Source: Thorsellia anophelis DSM 18579 (GTDB taxonomy: Bacteria > Pseudomonadota > Gammaproteobacteria > Enterobacterales > Thorselliaceae). Taken from it: a DNA stretch of 64,000 nt. Below the pieces are notes generated by a model. The model saw only the letters and a list, made by a program, of their open reading frames with translations. It was not told where the DNA came from and did not search any database. The stretch is from positions 43,257 to 107,256 of the forward strand of contig NZ_FOHV01000004.1 of NCBI RefSeq assembly GCF_900111395.1, read 5' to 3'. Shown here in pieces: positions 49,230 to 60,444 of the stretch (within the stretch, counting starts at the first letter, position 1; each line of letters begins with the position of its first letter). The position numbers were made by a program, and so were the translations under genes.

Positions 49230-50015
49230 TTAGATTAAAATTAAAGCATCTAGCATTGTCTGTAAGTGCAAGAAAAATTCACCAAAAAGGGACTCAAAAA
49301 AGCGGTTCACATATGGTAGTAGATTGCCTAACATATAAATTCCCATAAATAAACTTAATGGGAATCCTACAACGAATACAGAAAGCTGTGGTGTCATTCG
49401 GTTTAATATACCCATTGAGATATTCAATAATAGCAGTATTGCAACTAAGGGTAAGGAAAACATTAAACCGTATATAAACATAGTACTTGCTGCTTTGAGC
49501 AATGCTAATATTCCCATTCTACTCAATTGGCCTTCAGAGATAGGCAATATTGTAAAACTATCAACAAGCATACTAAATAACCATAAATGGCCGTGGAAAG
49601 TTAAAAAAAGTAATATGGCTAATACATTCAGGAACCTAGCGAGTACAGGCATATTAGGTCCACCAGATGGATCGAAAAATGTCGCAAATGATAAGCCCAT
49701 TTGTAGACCAATAATTTCCCCAGCAACACGTATGGCTACAAATGCAAGTTGAAGCATCAAGCCCATCATAATACCAATCATTAATTGTTGTAGTAATACC
49801 CAAATAGCTGCAATTGAGAATACAGGGGTATCATTTAAAGGAATTAACGGCGCAATAAGAAACGTGGTTAATAAAGCAATGCCAATTTTAATCCTACTCG
49901 GTACTTGTTTTTCATTGAAAACAGGTGCTGAGGCAATTAAAGCTAGAATTCTGACAAATGGCCAAAAATAATAACTAATCCAGACCAAGAGTTGTGAGCT
50001 ATCAAATGAGATCAT
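49230..50015 (-). CDS. fliR: Flagellar export gate protein FliR
   Basis: The 261-residue protein has about six hydrophobic helices, with the family pattern PVFNEKQVPSRIKIGIALL and GLQMGLSFATFFDPSGGPN in two segments. It is part of the FliPQR export gate inside the MS ring. It is the last gene of the fliF-R run, 17 bases after fliQ. Full length for the family. Confidence 0.96.
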   Translation of the reverse strand: MISFDSSQLLVWISYYFWPFVRILALIASAPVFNEKQVPSRIKIGIALLTTFLIAPLIPLNDTPVFSIAAIWVLLQQLMIGIMMGLMLQLAFVAIRVAGEIIGLQMGLSFATFFDPSGGPNMPVLARFLNVLAILLFLTFHGHLWLFSMLVDSFTILPISEGQLSRMGILALLKAASTMFIYGLMFSLPLVAILLLLNISMGILNRMTPQLSVFVVGFPLSLFMGIYMLGNLLPYVNRFFESLFGEFFLHLQTMLDALILI

Positions 50016-50032
50016 AAAGTGAATTAATCTCT

Positions 50033-50302
50033 CTAACCAATAAGATATGGCAGATTTGCAAATAATGATTTCATATAATCCATTAAATATTCAAGCATCC
50101 AAGGGCCTGCAAATATAGCCATGATACAAACGGCAACAATTTTAGGAATGAATGAAAGTGTCATTTCATTTATTTGTGTAGCCGCTTGCAATAAACTTAT
50201 TAATAAACCTACAAAAAGTGCGGTTAACAACATCGGTGCAGCGATTGCTAACGCTACTTTCATTGCCTCAGTTCCAAGTGTTGTGACCATTTCAGGTGTC
50301 AT
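50033..50302 (-). CDS. fliQ: Flagellar export gate protein FliQ
   Basis: The 89-residue protein has two membrane helices and the family core LFVGLLISLLQAATQINEMT followed by LSFIPKI. It assembles with FliP and FliR. It lies 21 bases after fliP. Confidence 0.97.
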   Translation of the reverse strand: MTPEMVTTLGTEAMKVALAIAAPMLLTALFVGLLISLLQAATQINEMTLSFIPKIVAVCIMAIFAGPWMLEYLMDYMKSLFANLPYLIG

Positions 50303-50323
50303 ATTAAGTATTCCTTGTGATTT

Positions 50324-51064
50324 TTAAGTAAAGAAACTTTGGGCAAGGGAGCCTAACAATAATTGCCAACCATCAACTAAAACAAACAACATTAATTTGA
50401 AGGGTAGTGAAATTGTAGCAGGCGGAACCATCATCATACCTAATGACATTAATACACTAGCGACTACTAAGTCAATAATTAAAAAGGGTATAAATATTGT
50501 AAAGCCAATTTGGAATGCTGTTTTCAGTTCACTTGTGACAAATGCGGGTAATAAAACTCTAAATGGGATATCATCAGCTGTTTCAAATGATGGTTGATTG
50601 CTGATTTTAGCAAACAGTGCTATATCAGTTTCTCTTGTTTGATGAAGCATGAATTCACGCATTGGAACCATACCCCGAGCTACAGCTTCTTCACCAGTAA
50701 TCGTTTCTTGGCTATAAGGAAGATAAGCCTCTTGATATACTTTATCAAATATAGGTGACATGATGAAAAACGTCAAAAATAAGGTTAAACCAATTAAAAT
50801 TTGATTAGATGGGGCAGAAGGGGTACCAAGAGCATTTCTTAACAACCCAAGTACAATTATGATTCTGGTAAAACTCGTCATCATAAGTACAGCCGCTGGC
50901 AAAAAACTCAAGGAAGTTAATAGTACAAGTGTTTGTACTGGTAAAGACCAACTTTGGCTGCCATCAGCTAAAGTTTGTACAACTACCCCTGGCAGCTGAG
51001 CAAAGCTTTCAATTGAGTAAAAAGCAATGAGTGGTAAAAAGTAGTTTCGGAAAAATTTAAGCAT
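50324..51064 (-). CDS. fliP: Flagellar export gate protein FliP
   Basis: The 246-residue protein has a cleavable-type signal at the start. Family motifs follow: [38 protein letters not shown], then [17 protein letters not shown] and the C-terminal [16 protein letters not shown]. It is the main subunit of the export gate. An 81-base gap separates it from fliO. Confidence 0.97.
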   Translation of the reverse strand: MLKFFRNYFLPLIAFYSIESFAQLPGVVVQTLADGSQSWSLPVQTLVLLTSLSFLPAAVLMMTSFTRIIIVLGLLRNALGTPSAPSNQILIGLTLFLTFFIMSPIFDKVYQEAYLPYSQETITGEEAVARGMVPMREFMLHQTRETDIALFAKISNQPSFETADDIPFRVLLPAFVTSELKTAFQIGFTIFIPFLIIDLVVASVLMSLGMMMVPPATISLPFKLMLFVLVDGWQLLLGSLAQSFFT

Positions 51065-51145
51065 AGTCCACTCTAATCAAGTACATATCAATAATTAAGC
51101 AAATAATTTTTTATCCAGTTCATCCCATTGAAGATAAAGTTAAGC

Positions 51146-51574
51146 TTATCTTTTTAGTAAGCTATCAAGTTTATCTTTAAATGAAGCTGGAATTGAATTT
51201 TCATCTGGTTTTGCATCGATTGGATTATTTAGATTAGATAATTCCTCATCTTCAATTAGCTCACTATTAAGTAAGCTAATTGAATGCTGAGTCACTCCAA
51301 TAGTAAGAAGGCGTTTATTTTGTCTTAATAAAAAAACGCGCTCTTTACTTCCAACAGAAATCGAGTCAATAATATCTAAATTTTTGGAACGTCTAAAACG
51401 CGAATTAGTTCCGAGCTTTTTTAATATCCAAGCTAAAAATATTATAAACGCTAGTACCAAAATCAGGGAAACATACGCTTCTGTAAAGGAGGAAGTATTC
51501 TCTGTTGATGCTACATCAGGTAATTTAGTTATACTGGAATTTACTGCATCAATATTAATTTTTGGCAAAGCCAT
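51146..51574 (-). CDS. fliO: Flagellar protein FliO
   Basis: The 142-residue protein has one membrane helix (about 34-52; LILVLAFIIFLAWIL). A cytoplasmic domain follows with IIDSISVGSKERVFLLR and TIGVTQHSISLL, the FliO pattern. It helps FliP assemble into the gate. It is four bases downstream of fliN. Confidence 0.92.
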   Translation of the reverse strand: MALPKINIDAVNSSITKLPDVASTENTSSFTEAYVSLILVLAFIIFLAWILKKLGTNSRFRRSKNLDIIDSISVGSKERVFLLRQNKRLLTIGVTQHSISLLNSELIEDEELSNLNNPIDAKPDENSIPASFKDKLDSLLKR

Positions 51575-51578
51575 GCTG

Positions 51579-52007
51579 TTACCCGTGACTCAATCGTCTC
51601 ATTCTTTCTGATGGAGTAATAATATCAGTAATACGTATACCATATTTATCATCAACAACCACTACCTCACCTTGTGCGATTAGATAGCCGTTTATTAGTA
51701 TATCAAGAGGCTCACCCGCAAGTCCATCTAATGGTACTACAGAACCTTGTGAAAGACTTAATAGGTCCTTGATAGCCATTTTAGTTTTACCAAGCTGCAC
51801 AGTCATTTTAACAGGTATATCCAAAATTAAATCTATATCACCAACTTGGCTTGAAGGTATTGATTTTGAAGGTTCTAATTGCTCAAATGCATTTGTATTC
51901 TCAACAGGCGCTTCTGCAGTTTCTCCTTGCTCTGCAAATGCTTCAGCCCATAAATCATCAGCTGAGCCAGTTTCTTCATTTTGTGGTGTATCGTTTACAT
52001 CAGTCAT
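51579..52007 (-). CDS. fliN: Flagellar switch protein FliN
   Basis: The 142-residue protein has an acidic N-terminal stretch and the SpoA/FliN domain (about 62-140): LILDIPVKMTVQLGKTKM, LLSLSQGSVVPLDGLAGEP, YGIRITDIITPSER. It forms the bottom of the C-ring with FliM. Its start overlaps the fliM stop by eight bases. Confidence 0.96.
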   Translation of the reverse strand: MTDVNDTPQNEETGSADDLWAEAFAEQGETAEAPVENTNAFEQLEPSKSIPSSQVGDIDLILDIPVKMTVQLGKTKMAIKDLLSLSQGSVVPLDGLAGEPLDILINGYLIAQGEVVVVDDKYGIRITDIITPSERMRRLSHG

Positions 52008-53016
52008 TTTTGTTTCCTCTGTCTAATTCGTTTGAATTTTTTAATATTGGATTCATCATATCTTGAATTTTAATTGCATATTGTCCGTTATGATTACCGT
52101 ACCTTCCTGTCATGACAGGGACACCATCTATGTATGCAGTTAAAATATCTGGTTTATCAATTGGTAAAACATCCCCTTCTTTAAGGGTCAGGATATCATT
52201 TACTCTAATCGGTATATTTACAAAATCAACATTGATATTTACTTCAGATAAGTTAATTTCTTTACGAATCTGTTTTTTAAACTGCTCATCTTCATATTGT
52301 GAATTTTCAAGTGGTGGATTTTTGAGAAGTTCACGAATAGGTTCAATCATTGAAAATGGAATACAAATACTAAATTCACCCTGAGCATTACCTAGTTCAA
52401 TATTAAAATCGGTTGTTACTACAATATCATTTGGAGATGAGGTAATGTTTGTAAATTTAATTTGTGATTCTGAACGGACAAATTCCGCGTCAATTTTATA
52501 AACGGCAGACCAGCATTCACTGTATGCATCTAATGCAAGTCTTAGCATTCGTTTAATAACACGCTGTTCTGTTGGGGTAAATTCTCTACCTTCAACACGA
52601 GTTGGAAATCTGCCGTCTCCTCCAAATAAGTTATCGACAGCGATAAACACTAAACTTGGTGAGAAAACAAACAAACTTGAGCCTCTCAATGGCTTTAAAT
52701 TTACCAAGTTTAGATTTGTTGGCATTGGCAAATTTTTAGCAAATTCATGGTAAGGCATTGTTTTTAATGGGCCAAGCGTAATTTCAGGACTTCTTCTAAA
52801 TAAATTAAAATAAACCATCCTTAGCTGTCTTACAAAACGCTCATTAATAATTTCTAAGGCCTGCAATCTTTCACGTACAACTCTTCTTTGAGTTGTAGGA
52901 TCATATTTTTTAATGCCGTCTTTTGAGTTTTTATCTTCAACCTGTGACGAGCTTTCGGATTTACCACCGCCTAGCAGAGCGTCAATTTCTTCTTGTGAAA
53001 GAATATCATCAGTCAT
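52000..53016 (-). CDS. fliM: Flagellar switch protein FliM
   Basis: The 338-residue protein has the CheY-P binding peptide at its start (ILSQEEIDALLGGG). The middle domain contains NLVNLKPLRGSSLFVFSPSL and LFGGDGRFPTRVEGREFTP in segments, and a C-terminal SpoA domain follows (about 255-325). The intact CheY-binding segment implies a chemotaxis-coupled motor. A 129-base gap separates it from fliL. Confidence 0.97.
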   Translation of the reverse strand: MTDDILSQEEIDALLGGGKSESSSQVEDKNSKDGIKKYDPTTQRRVVRERLQALEIINERFVRQLRMVYFNLFRRSPEITLGPLKTMPYHEFAKNLPMPTNLNLVNLKPLRGSSLFVFSPSLVFIAVDNLFGGDGRFPTRVEGREFTPTEQRVIKRMLRLALDAYSECWSAVYKIDAEFVRSESQIKFTNITSSPNDIVVTTDFNIELGNAQGEFSICIPFSMIEPIRELLKNPPLENSQYEDEQFKKQIRKEINLSEVNINVDFVNIPIRVNDILTLKEGDVLPIDKPDILTAYIDGVPVMTGRYGNHNGQYAIKIQDMMNPILKNSNELDRGNKND

Positions 53017-53145
53017 AGTAATCTTTTATTTCCAAGTTAAAAATCAACTCATAAAGAGTTAATCTGAAAAGGCAGCTTATGTGCCGAGTAATGAATTAAT
53101 CTATCTTTAAACTGCAAAAGTTAATTTTATCAATTAAACAACATA

Positions 53146-53619
53146 TTATCGCAAAATAAACGTTGTGAATGAAACATTCTTGACTGAATTTTCTGGGAGC
53201 TCAGGGATAAAAGGTTGTTTTAAAACCGCTTTTATTTCATCTGAAAGTTTTAGTTTCCCTTCAAGCGACCGAAGTTCCTCTATGCTTTTTGAAGACAATA
53301 AAAAAATAAGCCTTGTTTGAACTTCTGGTAAGTATGTGTGTAAATTTTTACGGAAACTTTCATTTTCTAATTCTAAAGTGATACCTACATACAATACATG
53401 ATCCGCTTCTGGATCTTCACTCATTAAATTGACAGTAAAGGGTTCTAATTCAAAAAATACTGGTATTGCTGGTGCTTTAGGTGCAGCTGCCTGGGCATCA
53501 CCTTCTGTATGAGTCGGTTTATTCAAAAAAAAGAATGCGCCGCCTCCACCTGCACCTAGTATTATTAATACTAATAAGAGGATGATAATAAGTTTCTTTT
53601 TTGATTTTTTCTCAGCCAT
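53146..53619 (-). CDS. fliL: Flagellar basal body-associated protein FliL
   Basis: The 157-residue protein has a Lys-rich start, one membrane helix (about 9-31, IIILLLVLIILGAGGGGAFF) and a periplasmic domain with FFELEPFTVNLMSEDPE. The domain ends VKNVSFTTFILR. It stabilises the stator around the motor. It is full length. Confidence 0.93.
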   Translation of the reverse strand: MAEKKSKKKLIIILLLVLIILGAGGGGAFFFLNKPTHTEGDAQAAAPKAPAIPVFFELEPFTVNLMSEDPEADHVLYVGITLELENESFRKNLHTYLPEVQTRLIFLLSSKSIEELRSLEGKLKLSDEIKAVLKQPFIPELPENSVKNVSFTTFILR

Positions 53620-53649
53620 TTGTCGAAGCCTTTTAGTTGATTTTGTTAA

Positions 53650-55143
53650 TTAAATAAAATTATCAATACCTACGCTTCTTGAAGAAGGCGTAGGTTTGGT
53701 TTGTATATCTGTATTGTTTGCTATATTAGAGTCATCTATTTCGCTTCCTTGCTTTTTAGGTGAATTTAAACGCTCAAAAGAATTATTATCTTCGCTGAAA
53801 TTAGAATTATGCTGGTTCTCATTTCCTATGAAACTTTCATCTAAATGATATCCCTGTGCATCAAATGCAGTTTTGAGATTATTCAGTGTATTTTCCATAC
53901 TACTTCTAACTTGAGGATTAGCAGAGAATAGTTGTAACTTTACTAAATTATCATCTAAACTTAGCTGTATATTAATTACACCTAATTCTTGAGGATGAAG
54001 CCTGAGTTCTGCATTTTGAACCCCATTTTTAATGAACATTAGCATTTGTTTATTAAATGCATTTTGCCATGCCTCAGATGCGAAAGGTATATTTATTGAA
54101 CCTTGGAATGTTCTAGCAGGGCTTAAACTAGCTTTATCAGTATTCGAAACATCTGAAACTGATTTATTATCAGCAAACAAAGGCTGCTCAAGATCTAGAT
54201 TTGTTATTTCAGGTATAGAGTCATTAGTTTCTTCTCTGTTTACCCAAGATAATTGTTCATTAATGTGTGTCAACAAAACAGAGTTAGCAAGATTATTTTT
54301 AATATCATTATTTATTAACTTAGGTTCGTTTAGATTTAAGGATGAATAAGTAGATATCAAGGTTGTATCTACCTTATTCGATTTTGGCTGTGTAGATACT
54401 GATTTTTGGTTGACAGTAAGTGTACTTAGCAACTCTTTTAATCTATTATTAATTTCATCTGCTTGTGCTAAAAACTCTGAGATGTTATTGAAATGTTGGC
54501 CTTTAATATTGTTAAGTGATTGACCAGAGATATCAGACAGCGCTGTTTTTTCCAAAATTAGATTAGTATTCTCTACTGATAATTCTGCACCAATTCCATT
54601 TCTTTGTTTCATCAGCAATGTATTGTTCAAATTCTGTATCGCATTGTTTAAATCAATAGAATCAAAGCTGCTTTTAATTGAAATTAAGCTGATTTTTTGA
54701 TCTGAAATTTCACCTATTTCAGAAGACAGGGAAGATTTTAGATCATTTAATAAAGATAACGCCTCATTTAAAGATTTAGAACTAATTTCAAGTGAAGAAA
54801 GAGATGTTAATTTATCTAATGCTGCTAAAAAATTAGAAATCTCTGCAGGGTCTATAGATGAGTCTCCAAAATTTGTAATATCTAAATCAATTTTTTCAGA
54901 GAAACTTATTATCAATGATAAAAAAGCTGAAAGATTTAATTCTAATTCATTTATCTCTTTTTCTGATAAAGTAACATTAGCTTTTGAATTTGAATCATTA
55001 GTTTCTTTAGCTGTATCGGAGAATTTACTTGAAATTGATCCCATAAGTTCACCGAAAAGCCCACCCTCATCAGTAGTTGCTTGTGCCTGAAGTGTTTGAG
55101 TAGTGCTAGGGGATATGATATTTAAAATCAGTGTGTTATTCAA
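53650..55143 (-). CDS. fliK: Flagellar hook-length control protein FliK
   Basis: The 497-residue protein has a long Ser/Asn/Leu-rich N-terminal ruler region without fixed structure. The conserved C-terminal domain (about 355-445) contains VQNAELRLHPQELGVINIQL and LQLFSANPQVRSSMENTL. It measures hook length and switches export specificity. Longer than E. coli FliK (375), mostly in the ruler. Its ATG overlaps the fliJ stop (ATGA). Confidence 0.93.
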   Translation of the reverse strand: MNNTLILNIISPSTTQTLQAQATTDEGGLFGELMGSISSKFSDTAKETNDSNSKANVTLSEKEINELELNLSAFLSLIISFSEKIDLDITNFGDSSIDPAEISNFLAALDKLTSLSSLEISSKSLNEALSLLNDLKSSLSSEIGEISDQKISLISIKSSFDSIDLNNAIQNLNNTLLMKQRNGIGAELSVENTNLILEKTALSDISGQSLNNIKGQHFNNISEFLAQADEINNRLKELLSTLTVNQKSVSTQPKSNKVDTTLISTYSSLNLNEPKLINNDIKNNLANSVLLTHINEQLSWVNREETNDSIPEITNLDLEQPLFADNKSVSDVSNTDKASLSPARTFQGSINIPFASEAWQNAFNKQMLMFIKNGVQNAELRLHPQELGVINIQLSLDDNLVKLQLFSANPQVRSSMENTLNNLKTAFDAQGYHLDESFIGNENQHNSNFSEDNNSFERLNSPKKQGSEIDDSNIANNTDIQTKPTPSSRSVGIDNFI

Positions 55144-55580
55144 AATTCTCTCCTGTTCGTACGTGCGCCGTATTCATCCATAATTTTTTGTTCTTTTTTT
55201 AATTCTTGTTTTTCTAATATTTGTAAGTTTCTTTTTACTAAAACATCGTAAGCATTAAGTTTTTGTGTCTTATCTTGCCAATTTTTTATTGCTGCTTGTA
55301 CGTGAGCATCGAGTTCTGCTAAGTGTCGCCTTTGCTGCAAAATTGCTTTTTCCATCGATGCAATAAATCTTTCGTAATTATCCCAAGTTGTTGTAGTTAT
55401 ACCTTGTTTTAGCTTTTGGTGTAATTGAATACCATAATCATGTTTATATTCAATTAATTCAAGTAATTTTTGTTCTCCAGCTATATAATTTTTTCTAGCA
55501 AAACCAAGTGCTTTTATAGCTTTATCAAGTTCCTTATCTGCTAATCCTTTTAATAATGCTAATTGCGACGCTTTGCTCAT
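55140..55580 (-). CDS. fliJ: Flagellar export chaperone FliJ
   Basis: The 146-residue protein is a continuous coiled coil from residue 5 to the end (LALLKGLADKELDKAIKAL, YERFIASMEKAILQQRRHLAEL in segments). It is the stalk-like partner of the FliI ATPase. The size fits the family; placement after fliI and before fliK is the standard order. Confidence 0.92.
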   Translation of the reverse strand: MSKASQLALLKGLADKELDKAIKALGFARKNYIAGEQKLLELIEYKHDYGIQLHQKLKQGITTTTWDNYERFIASMEKAILQQRRHLAELDAHVQAAIKNWQDKTQKLNAYDVLVKRNLQILEKQELKKEQKIMDEYGARTNRREF

Positions 55581-55599
55581 AGTATGCCTTATGCTAATT

Positions 55600-56973
55600 T
55601 TATGACATTAATGAGACAAATGCTTCATATGAGCTTTCTAAATCAGCACTTTCATTGAATGCCTGCTGTAAAAAAACTTGCATATCTGGATATAACTTTA
55701 TTGCTGCATCTAATATTGGGTCGCTTCCTGGTGCATAAGCACCAACATTTATCAGATCTTTATTCCTTTGGTACGCAGATAATAACTGTTTAAAGCGTTG
55801 AGCAAGTTTGAATTGGTTATTTTCTATTAAATCAGTCATTGCACGACTAATTGATGCTTCAATATCTATGGCAGGGTAGTGGCCCGCTTCTGCTAATATA
55901 CGTGATAAAACAATATGGCCATCTAATATAGCTCTTGCTGAATCAGCAACAGGGTCTTGCTGATCATCTCCTTCTGTCAGGACAGTATAAAAAGCTGTTA
56001 TTGAACCGCCATCTTCACTTGCATTTCCAGCTCTTTCAACTAAAGCTGGTATTTTAGCAAATACAGAAGGGGGGTAGCCTTTTGTTGCAGGAGGTTCGCC
56101 TATGGCCAATGCGATTTCACGTTGAGCCATAGCATAACGAGTTAAAGAATCCATAATTAAAAGAACATCTAGTCCCTTATCTCGAAAATCTTCAGCAATT
56201 TTAGTAGCGTAATTAGCTCCTTGTAATCTAAGTACAGGTGAAACATCTGCAGGTGCAGCAACAACAACTGATTTTTTAAGACCTTGCTCTCCTAAGATAT
56301 CTTCAATGAAACTTTTAACTTCACGTCCACGTTCACCAATTAGACCAACCACTATAACATCAGCTTTAGTATATCTAGCCATCATGCCAAGTAAAACGCT
56401 CTTACCAACCCCTGAACCTGCAAAAAGTCCCATTCGTTGGCCAATCCCTACAGTTAGTAATGTGTTAATTGCTTTAATACCAACATCAAGAACATGTTTT
56501 ATTGAACGCCTTTCTAATGGATTGATTGGTATAGCGTTTAGCATAGATAATTCAGTATTTTCTAATTTACCCAAACCATCTAAAGGTTGACCTGAAGCAT
56601 CAACAACTCTTCCAAGTAGTCCCATGCCTGTTGGAAGCTTTTTGACTGCAATATTATTATTTTCATCAAAAACCCCAATTATTTTAGCACCTAGCTCTAC
56701 ACCATCCATTTCAGTTAATGGCATTAAAAATAACCTATCGCCATAGAAACCAACTACTTCACATTCCACATTGGAACTGAAAGTTTTAGGATTACGCTCA
56801 ACAATGCATGAAGCACCTAAAGGCAGATTTAACCCAGTTGCTTCTAACACAAGCCCTGCAGCACGAACTAATTTACCATAATAAGTAGTGGGTGGTAGAT
56901 TATTCATAGAATTTATCATTTCCCCAACTGTTCTATCCAGTCGTTCTGCTACAATGTTAATGCTATTAGGCAT
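55600..56973 (-). CDS. fliI: Flagellum-specific ATPase FliI
   Basis: The 457-residue protein matches E. coli FliI. Walker A is [20 protein letters not shown] near residue 182, and Walker B is [17 protein letters not shown] near 268. The [15 protein letters not shown] and [18 protein letters not shown] stretches are those of F1-beta-like export ATPases. It powers early substrate docking for export. Its start overlaps the fliH stop by eight bases. Confidence 0.98.
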   Translation of the reverse strand: MPNSINIVAERLDRTVGEMINSMNNLPPTTYYGKLVRAAGLVLEATGLNLPLGASCIVERNPKTFSSNVECEVVGFYGDRLFLMPLTEMDGVELGAKIIGVFDENNNIAVKKLPTGMGLLGRVVDASGQPLDGLGKLENTELSMLNAIPINPLERRSIKHVLDVGIKAINTLLTVGIGQRMGLFAGSGVGKSVLLGMMARYTKADVIVVGLIGERGREVKSFIEDILGEQGLKKSVVVAAPADVSPVLRLQGANYATKIAEDFRDKGLDVLLIMDSLTRYAMAQREIALAIGEPPATKGYPPSVFAKIPALVERAGNASEDGGSITAFYTVLTEGDDQQDPVADSARAILDGHIVLSRILAEAGHYPAIDIEASISRAMTDLIENNQFKLAQRFKQLLSAYQRNKDLINVGAYAPGSDPILDAAIKLYPDMQVFLQQAFNESADLESSYEAFVSLMS

Positions 56974-57676
56974 CGCTCATCCCACCGCGAGTTAAATTAA
57001 TAATTTGCTCCCATCTTTTTTCTAAAGTAGCATCTATCTCTTGTGTATCTGTTTCTATATGAAAACCACCTGATGCAAGTTCATCATCTTTTAACATTTT
57101 CCAGTTATTTTGAGCGAACAGCTCTTTAAGAGAATCTGTTACAAATTGCCAATCATACTCATTAATTTTTAGCGTAAGTTGTTTAGGAGCAATCGGTAAT
57201 TTTTCTAATTCATCTTGTACTTTTTTTGCTAATTCTTCTTGTAAAATAGTTGAATTAATTTGTAGTAAATACTTAGCAGCAGAAAGCGCTAGCTGTAATA
57301 TCTTTTCAGGCGCAATCGCTTTAATATGCTGCATTTCATTATTAAAAAGATCATTTATTTCAGCTAATTTAAGCGTTAAAGCTTCTTGGTTTGCTCGAGC
57401 CTCTTCAAGACCTAGTTCTTGTCCCTTAGCAAAACCTTCAGCATAACCAATATCAAAACCAGAACGCTTGCCTTCTTCAAATCCCTCAGTTTTAGCCAAC
57501 TCATAGCTTTGTTTTTTATAATCTTCAAACTGATTTTTTTCAGTGATAAGTTTATCACGTAAGTTTGACAGCTCTTTTCTTTTAACTTGATAATCTACTG
57601 ATTCATTGGTATTTGAACTAGCAAGGTTATCTGGTAACCAAGGTTTCCAGCTTTGATGATTAGACGTAGTCATCAT
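56966..57676 (-). CDS. fliH: Flagellar export regulator FliH
   Basis: The chosen ATG at 57676 lies inside the end of fliG; a GTG further upstream (57685) is also open. About 236 residues follow. The W-rich start [14 protein letters not shown] resembles SWKxWxPD in relatives. It continues with a coiled coil containing GxxxG-type repeats ([20 protein letters not shown]) and a C-terminal V-ATPase-E-like domain. It links FliI to the C-ring. Confidence 0.93.
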   Translation of the reverse strand: MMTTSNHQSWKPWLPDNLASSNTNESVDYQVKRKELSNLRDKLITEKNQFEDYKKQSYELAKTEGFEEGKRSGFDIGYAEGFAKGQELGLEEARANQEALTLKLAEINDLFNNEMQHIKAIAPEKILQLALSAAKYLLQINSTILQEELAKKVQDELEKLPIAPKQLTLKINEYDWQFVTDSLKELFAQNNWKMLKDDELASGGFHIETDTQEIDATLEKRWEQIINLTRGGMSDA

Positions 57677-58652
57677 CACCACCACCTACGTTGATTTCAC
57701 CACTTTCAGCTAATCGGCGAACTATCATGAGTATGGATTTTTGTTCATTATCAACTTGAGACATCCTTACAGGGCCTCGGCTATTTAAGTCATCACGCAA
57801 TATTTCTGCAGCTCGTGAGGACATATTCTTAAGGAATTTCTCCCTAAGCGCATCATCAGACCCCTTAAGGGCAACAAGTAAGCTTTCTCCTTCCACTTCT
57901 TGAAGTATTCTTTGTATGCTACGATCTTCAACATTGATAAGATCTTTGAAAAGAAACATTTCATCAACAATTTTCTGTGCAAGCTCTCCATCAAATGATT
58001 GTAATGCTTCAATAACAGCATCATGTTGATTTTTCTTGAAGTAGTTAATAATTTCAGCAGCAGTGCGCACTCCACCCATTTTGCTTCGTTTTACGTTTTG
58101 TCCCATTAGTTGGCCTGTCAGCACTTCAGTTAATTCAGATAAAGCACTAGGTTGTACGCCACCAAACGTTGCAATTCTTAGCATAACGTCGTGCCGTAAT
58201 TTCTCATCAAATAAAGCCAAAATATCTGCAGCCTGGCTTCGTTTTAGATGAACAAGGATAGTTGCAACTATTTGTGGATGTTCATCAGCAATCAATTCAG
58301 CTGCGCTAGTTGGATCCATAAAGTTTAATGTATCCATACCACTTGTTTCATTACTTTGTAGTAATTCATCAAGAATATTAGTTGCTTTTTCTTCTCCAAG
58401 TGATTTATTTAGTACTGTACGCAAGTAATCACCAGCATTAACACTTAATGCTGCATATTGCTCTACATCTTCTTCAAAATCATTAAGAACTTCGTTTAAT
58501 TGAGATTGTGATATTTGATGCATATTTATAATTTTAGCACTTATCTCTTGCACTTCATTTGGAGAAAGATGCTTAAATACCTCAGCAGCTCTATTCTCAC
58601 CAAGTGTCATTAGCAAAACTGCACTTTTTTCTATACCAGTTAATTTACTCAT
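57660..58652 (-). CDS. fliG: Flagellar motor switch protein FliG
   Basis: The 330-residue protein is one shorter than E. coli FliG. Visible parts: N-terminal FliF-binding region ([20 protein letters not shown]), [14 protein letters not shown] motif near residue 125, the PAA-ring MFLFKDL and the torque helix region ([20 protein letters not shown]) in which charged residues that face MotA are kept. It overlaps both fliF and fliH. Confidence 0.97.
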   Translation of the reverse strand: MSKLTGIEKSAVLLMTLGENRAAEVFKHLSPNEVQEISAKIINMHQISQSQLNEVLNDFEEDVEQYAALSVNAGDYLRTVLNKSLGEEKATNILDELLQSNETSGMDTLNFMDPTSAAELIADEHPQIVATILVHLKRSQAADILALFDEKLRHDVMLRIATFGGVQPSALSELTEVLTGQLMGQNVKRSKMGGVRTAAEIINYFKKNQHDAVIEALQSFDGELAQKIVDEMFLFKDLINVEDRSIQRILQEVEGESLLVALKGSDDALREKFLKNMSSRAAEILRDDLNSRGPVRMSQVDNEQKSILMIVRRLAESGEINVGGGDDDYV

Positions 58653-60444
58653 TATTAGTTATCCATTGACGTATTACTAAGGCTACAACGCGAGGATCTT
58701 TATCCGAAAGATCACGAATTCTTTGGATTTTAACTTCAGTTGTCACTCTTTGTTGCGAGCGTTTGTGTCTTACAAGATCTTCACTTGTTAAACCGCTGAA
58801 ATCACTTGATGAAATTGGATTGTTAGTTAAACCACCACTTATAGGCTGAAGAATGATAGGTTCGCTACCGTCAGAAGTAAAGTTAACTGGCGTATTATCA
58901 TCGTTAGTATTTGCATTTGCATTTGTTTGAGCATCAATGTTTTCATTTTCTTTTGTGCGTTTAGCAATAAATGGTTTGACTAGTTTACGCCATAAGATAA
59001 ATGCTACTATTAACACAAGTAAGTAACGTAATACATTGATTGCAAGATCAATAAATCTTTGTTGCTGCCAAATAGGTAATACTTGTTCAACAGGCTCTAA
59101 ATTAGCAAATGGTGTATTAACTATAACTAATTGATCTGGTCTTGGGCGTTGATCATCAAATCCAACAGATTGCTTGACTAAATTTTCAATTTCAAGTTTT
59201 TGAGCATCTGTTAATGGAATTTTTTCTCCATTTTCATCTTGGATATAATTGACTACTACCGCTACTGTAATTCTTTGAATTTTACCTACTTGCTCTTTAG
59301 AATGCCTTATTGTTCTGTCTACTTCAAAGTTAATCGTTTCATCTCTACGCGTTACACTTGCTGCCGGCCCTGTTTCTGTAGCAGTTTGCCCAGGAGGCTG
59401 GGGCTCATTTGTCGGCGCATTAGGATCCTGTGCGGCTGGATCTTGTGGCGTGATTGGCGCTGTAGCTATAGGTGTTGGTTGATTTGATAATGCACCAGGA
59501 ATACCACCTGCATTTGCATCTGCACCTAACGCATTATTTTGGCTTATTTGTCGAGAACGAACAGCAGGTTCATTATTAGGTGGCTGGTTTGGTCCATAAT
59601 TTTCTTGAGTGAATTCCATCACTGCAAAATCCATGTCCAGTGTTACTTGTGCCCTAACATTACCATTACCAACTACAGGAGCAAGAATATTTTCAATATT
59701 TCTTGTTAAACGTTGTTCGTTTTCTTCTATAATTCTTAGTTGTTCTGCATTACCTGCTAAATCTGAATTCCCAGATCGATTGGTTAACAGTCTTCCATTT
59801 TGATCTACAATTGTTACGTTATCGGGGGATAATTTAGATACACTTCCGGATACTAGATATACAATTGCGTTGATTTGTGATTCATCAATGGTTCTGCCAC
59901 TATGCAGTGTTAAAGTAATTGATGCACTTGGATTACCTTCTTGTCTAACAAATATAGATGGCTTAGGTATAGCTAAATGTACTCTAGCTTTAACTACAGA
60001 GTTTAAAGATTCAATTGTTCTAGCAAGCTCACCTTCAAGTGCTCTTTGATAATTAACCTGTTCAGTAAACTGACTTATCCCGAAGTTATCTCTATCTAAT
60101 AATTCAAAGCCTACAGAACCCCCTCTAGGTAGTCCTGCTTGAGCAAGTTTCATCCTAGTTTCAAAGACTACATCTGATGGCACTAGAATAGTTGAACCAT
60201 TATCTGTAAATTGGAAGGGAATGTTCATTTGTTCCAACTGTTGAACAATTGCACCACCATCTTGTGTCTCAACATTGCTAAAAAGCACATCATAATTAGG
60301 TGTTTTAGCCCACAAAAATAAAGCGACAATAATTACAATCGCAATTGATGAAGCTAGTATTAAGAGTATAAGAGGACTGCTTTTGATTTTTTCTAGTTGA
60401 GCTTTGATATCAAAGGGTTTATCACCTTGCGTTGCAGCATTCAT
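58645..60444 (-). CDS. fliF: Flagellar MS-ring protein FliF
   Basis: The 599-residue protein has membrane helices at about 25-47 and 468-490. The ring-building domains lie between them ([39 protein letters not shown] in segments), and the C-terminal FliG-binding tail is [16 protein letters not shown] Pro/Ala/Asn/Gln-rich insert near 290-350 makes it longer than E. coli FliF (552). AAGGA precedes the ATG. It is the first gene of the minus-strand fli operon. Confidence 0.97.
   Translation of the reverse strand: MNAATQGDKPFDIKAQLEKIKSSPLILLILASSIAIVIIVALFLWAKTPNYDVLFSNVETQDGGAIVQQLEQMNIPFQFTDNGSTILVPSDVVFETRMKLAQAGLPRGGSVGFELLDRDNFGISQFTEQVNYQRALEGELARTIESLNSVVKARVHLAIPKPSIFVRQEGNPSASITLTLHSGRTIDESQINAIVYLVSGSVSKLSPDNVTIVDQNGRLLTNRSGNSDLAGNAEQLRIIEENEQRLTRNIENILAPVVGNGNVRAQVTLDMDFAVMEFTQENYGPNQPPNNEPAVRSRQISQNNALGADANAGGIPGALSNQPTPIATAPITPQDPAAQDPNAPTNEPQPPGQTATETGPAASVTRRDETINFEVDRTIRHSKEQVGKIQRITVAVVVNYIQDENGEKIPLTDAQKLEIENLVKQSVGFDDQRPRPDQLVIVNTPFANLEPVEQVLPIWQQQRFIDLAINVLRYLLVLIVAFILWRKLVKPFIAKRTKENENIDAQTNANANTNDDNTPVNFTSDGSEPIILQPISGGLTNNPISSSDFSGLTSEDLVRHKRSQQRVTTEVKIQRIRDLSDKDPRVVALVIRQWITNNE

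Noticed and set aside
54032..54349. 105-codon frame opposite fliK
   Set aside because: It is an antisense shadow of the low-complexity fliK ruler; no family and no start signals.
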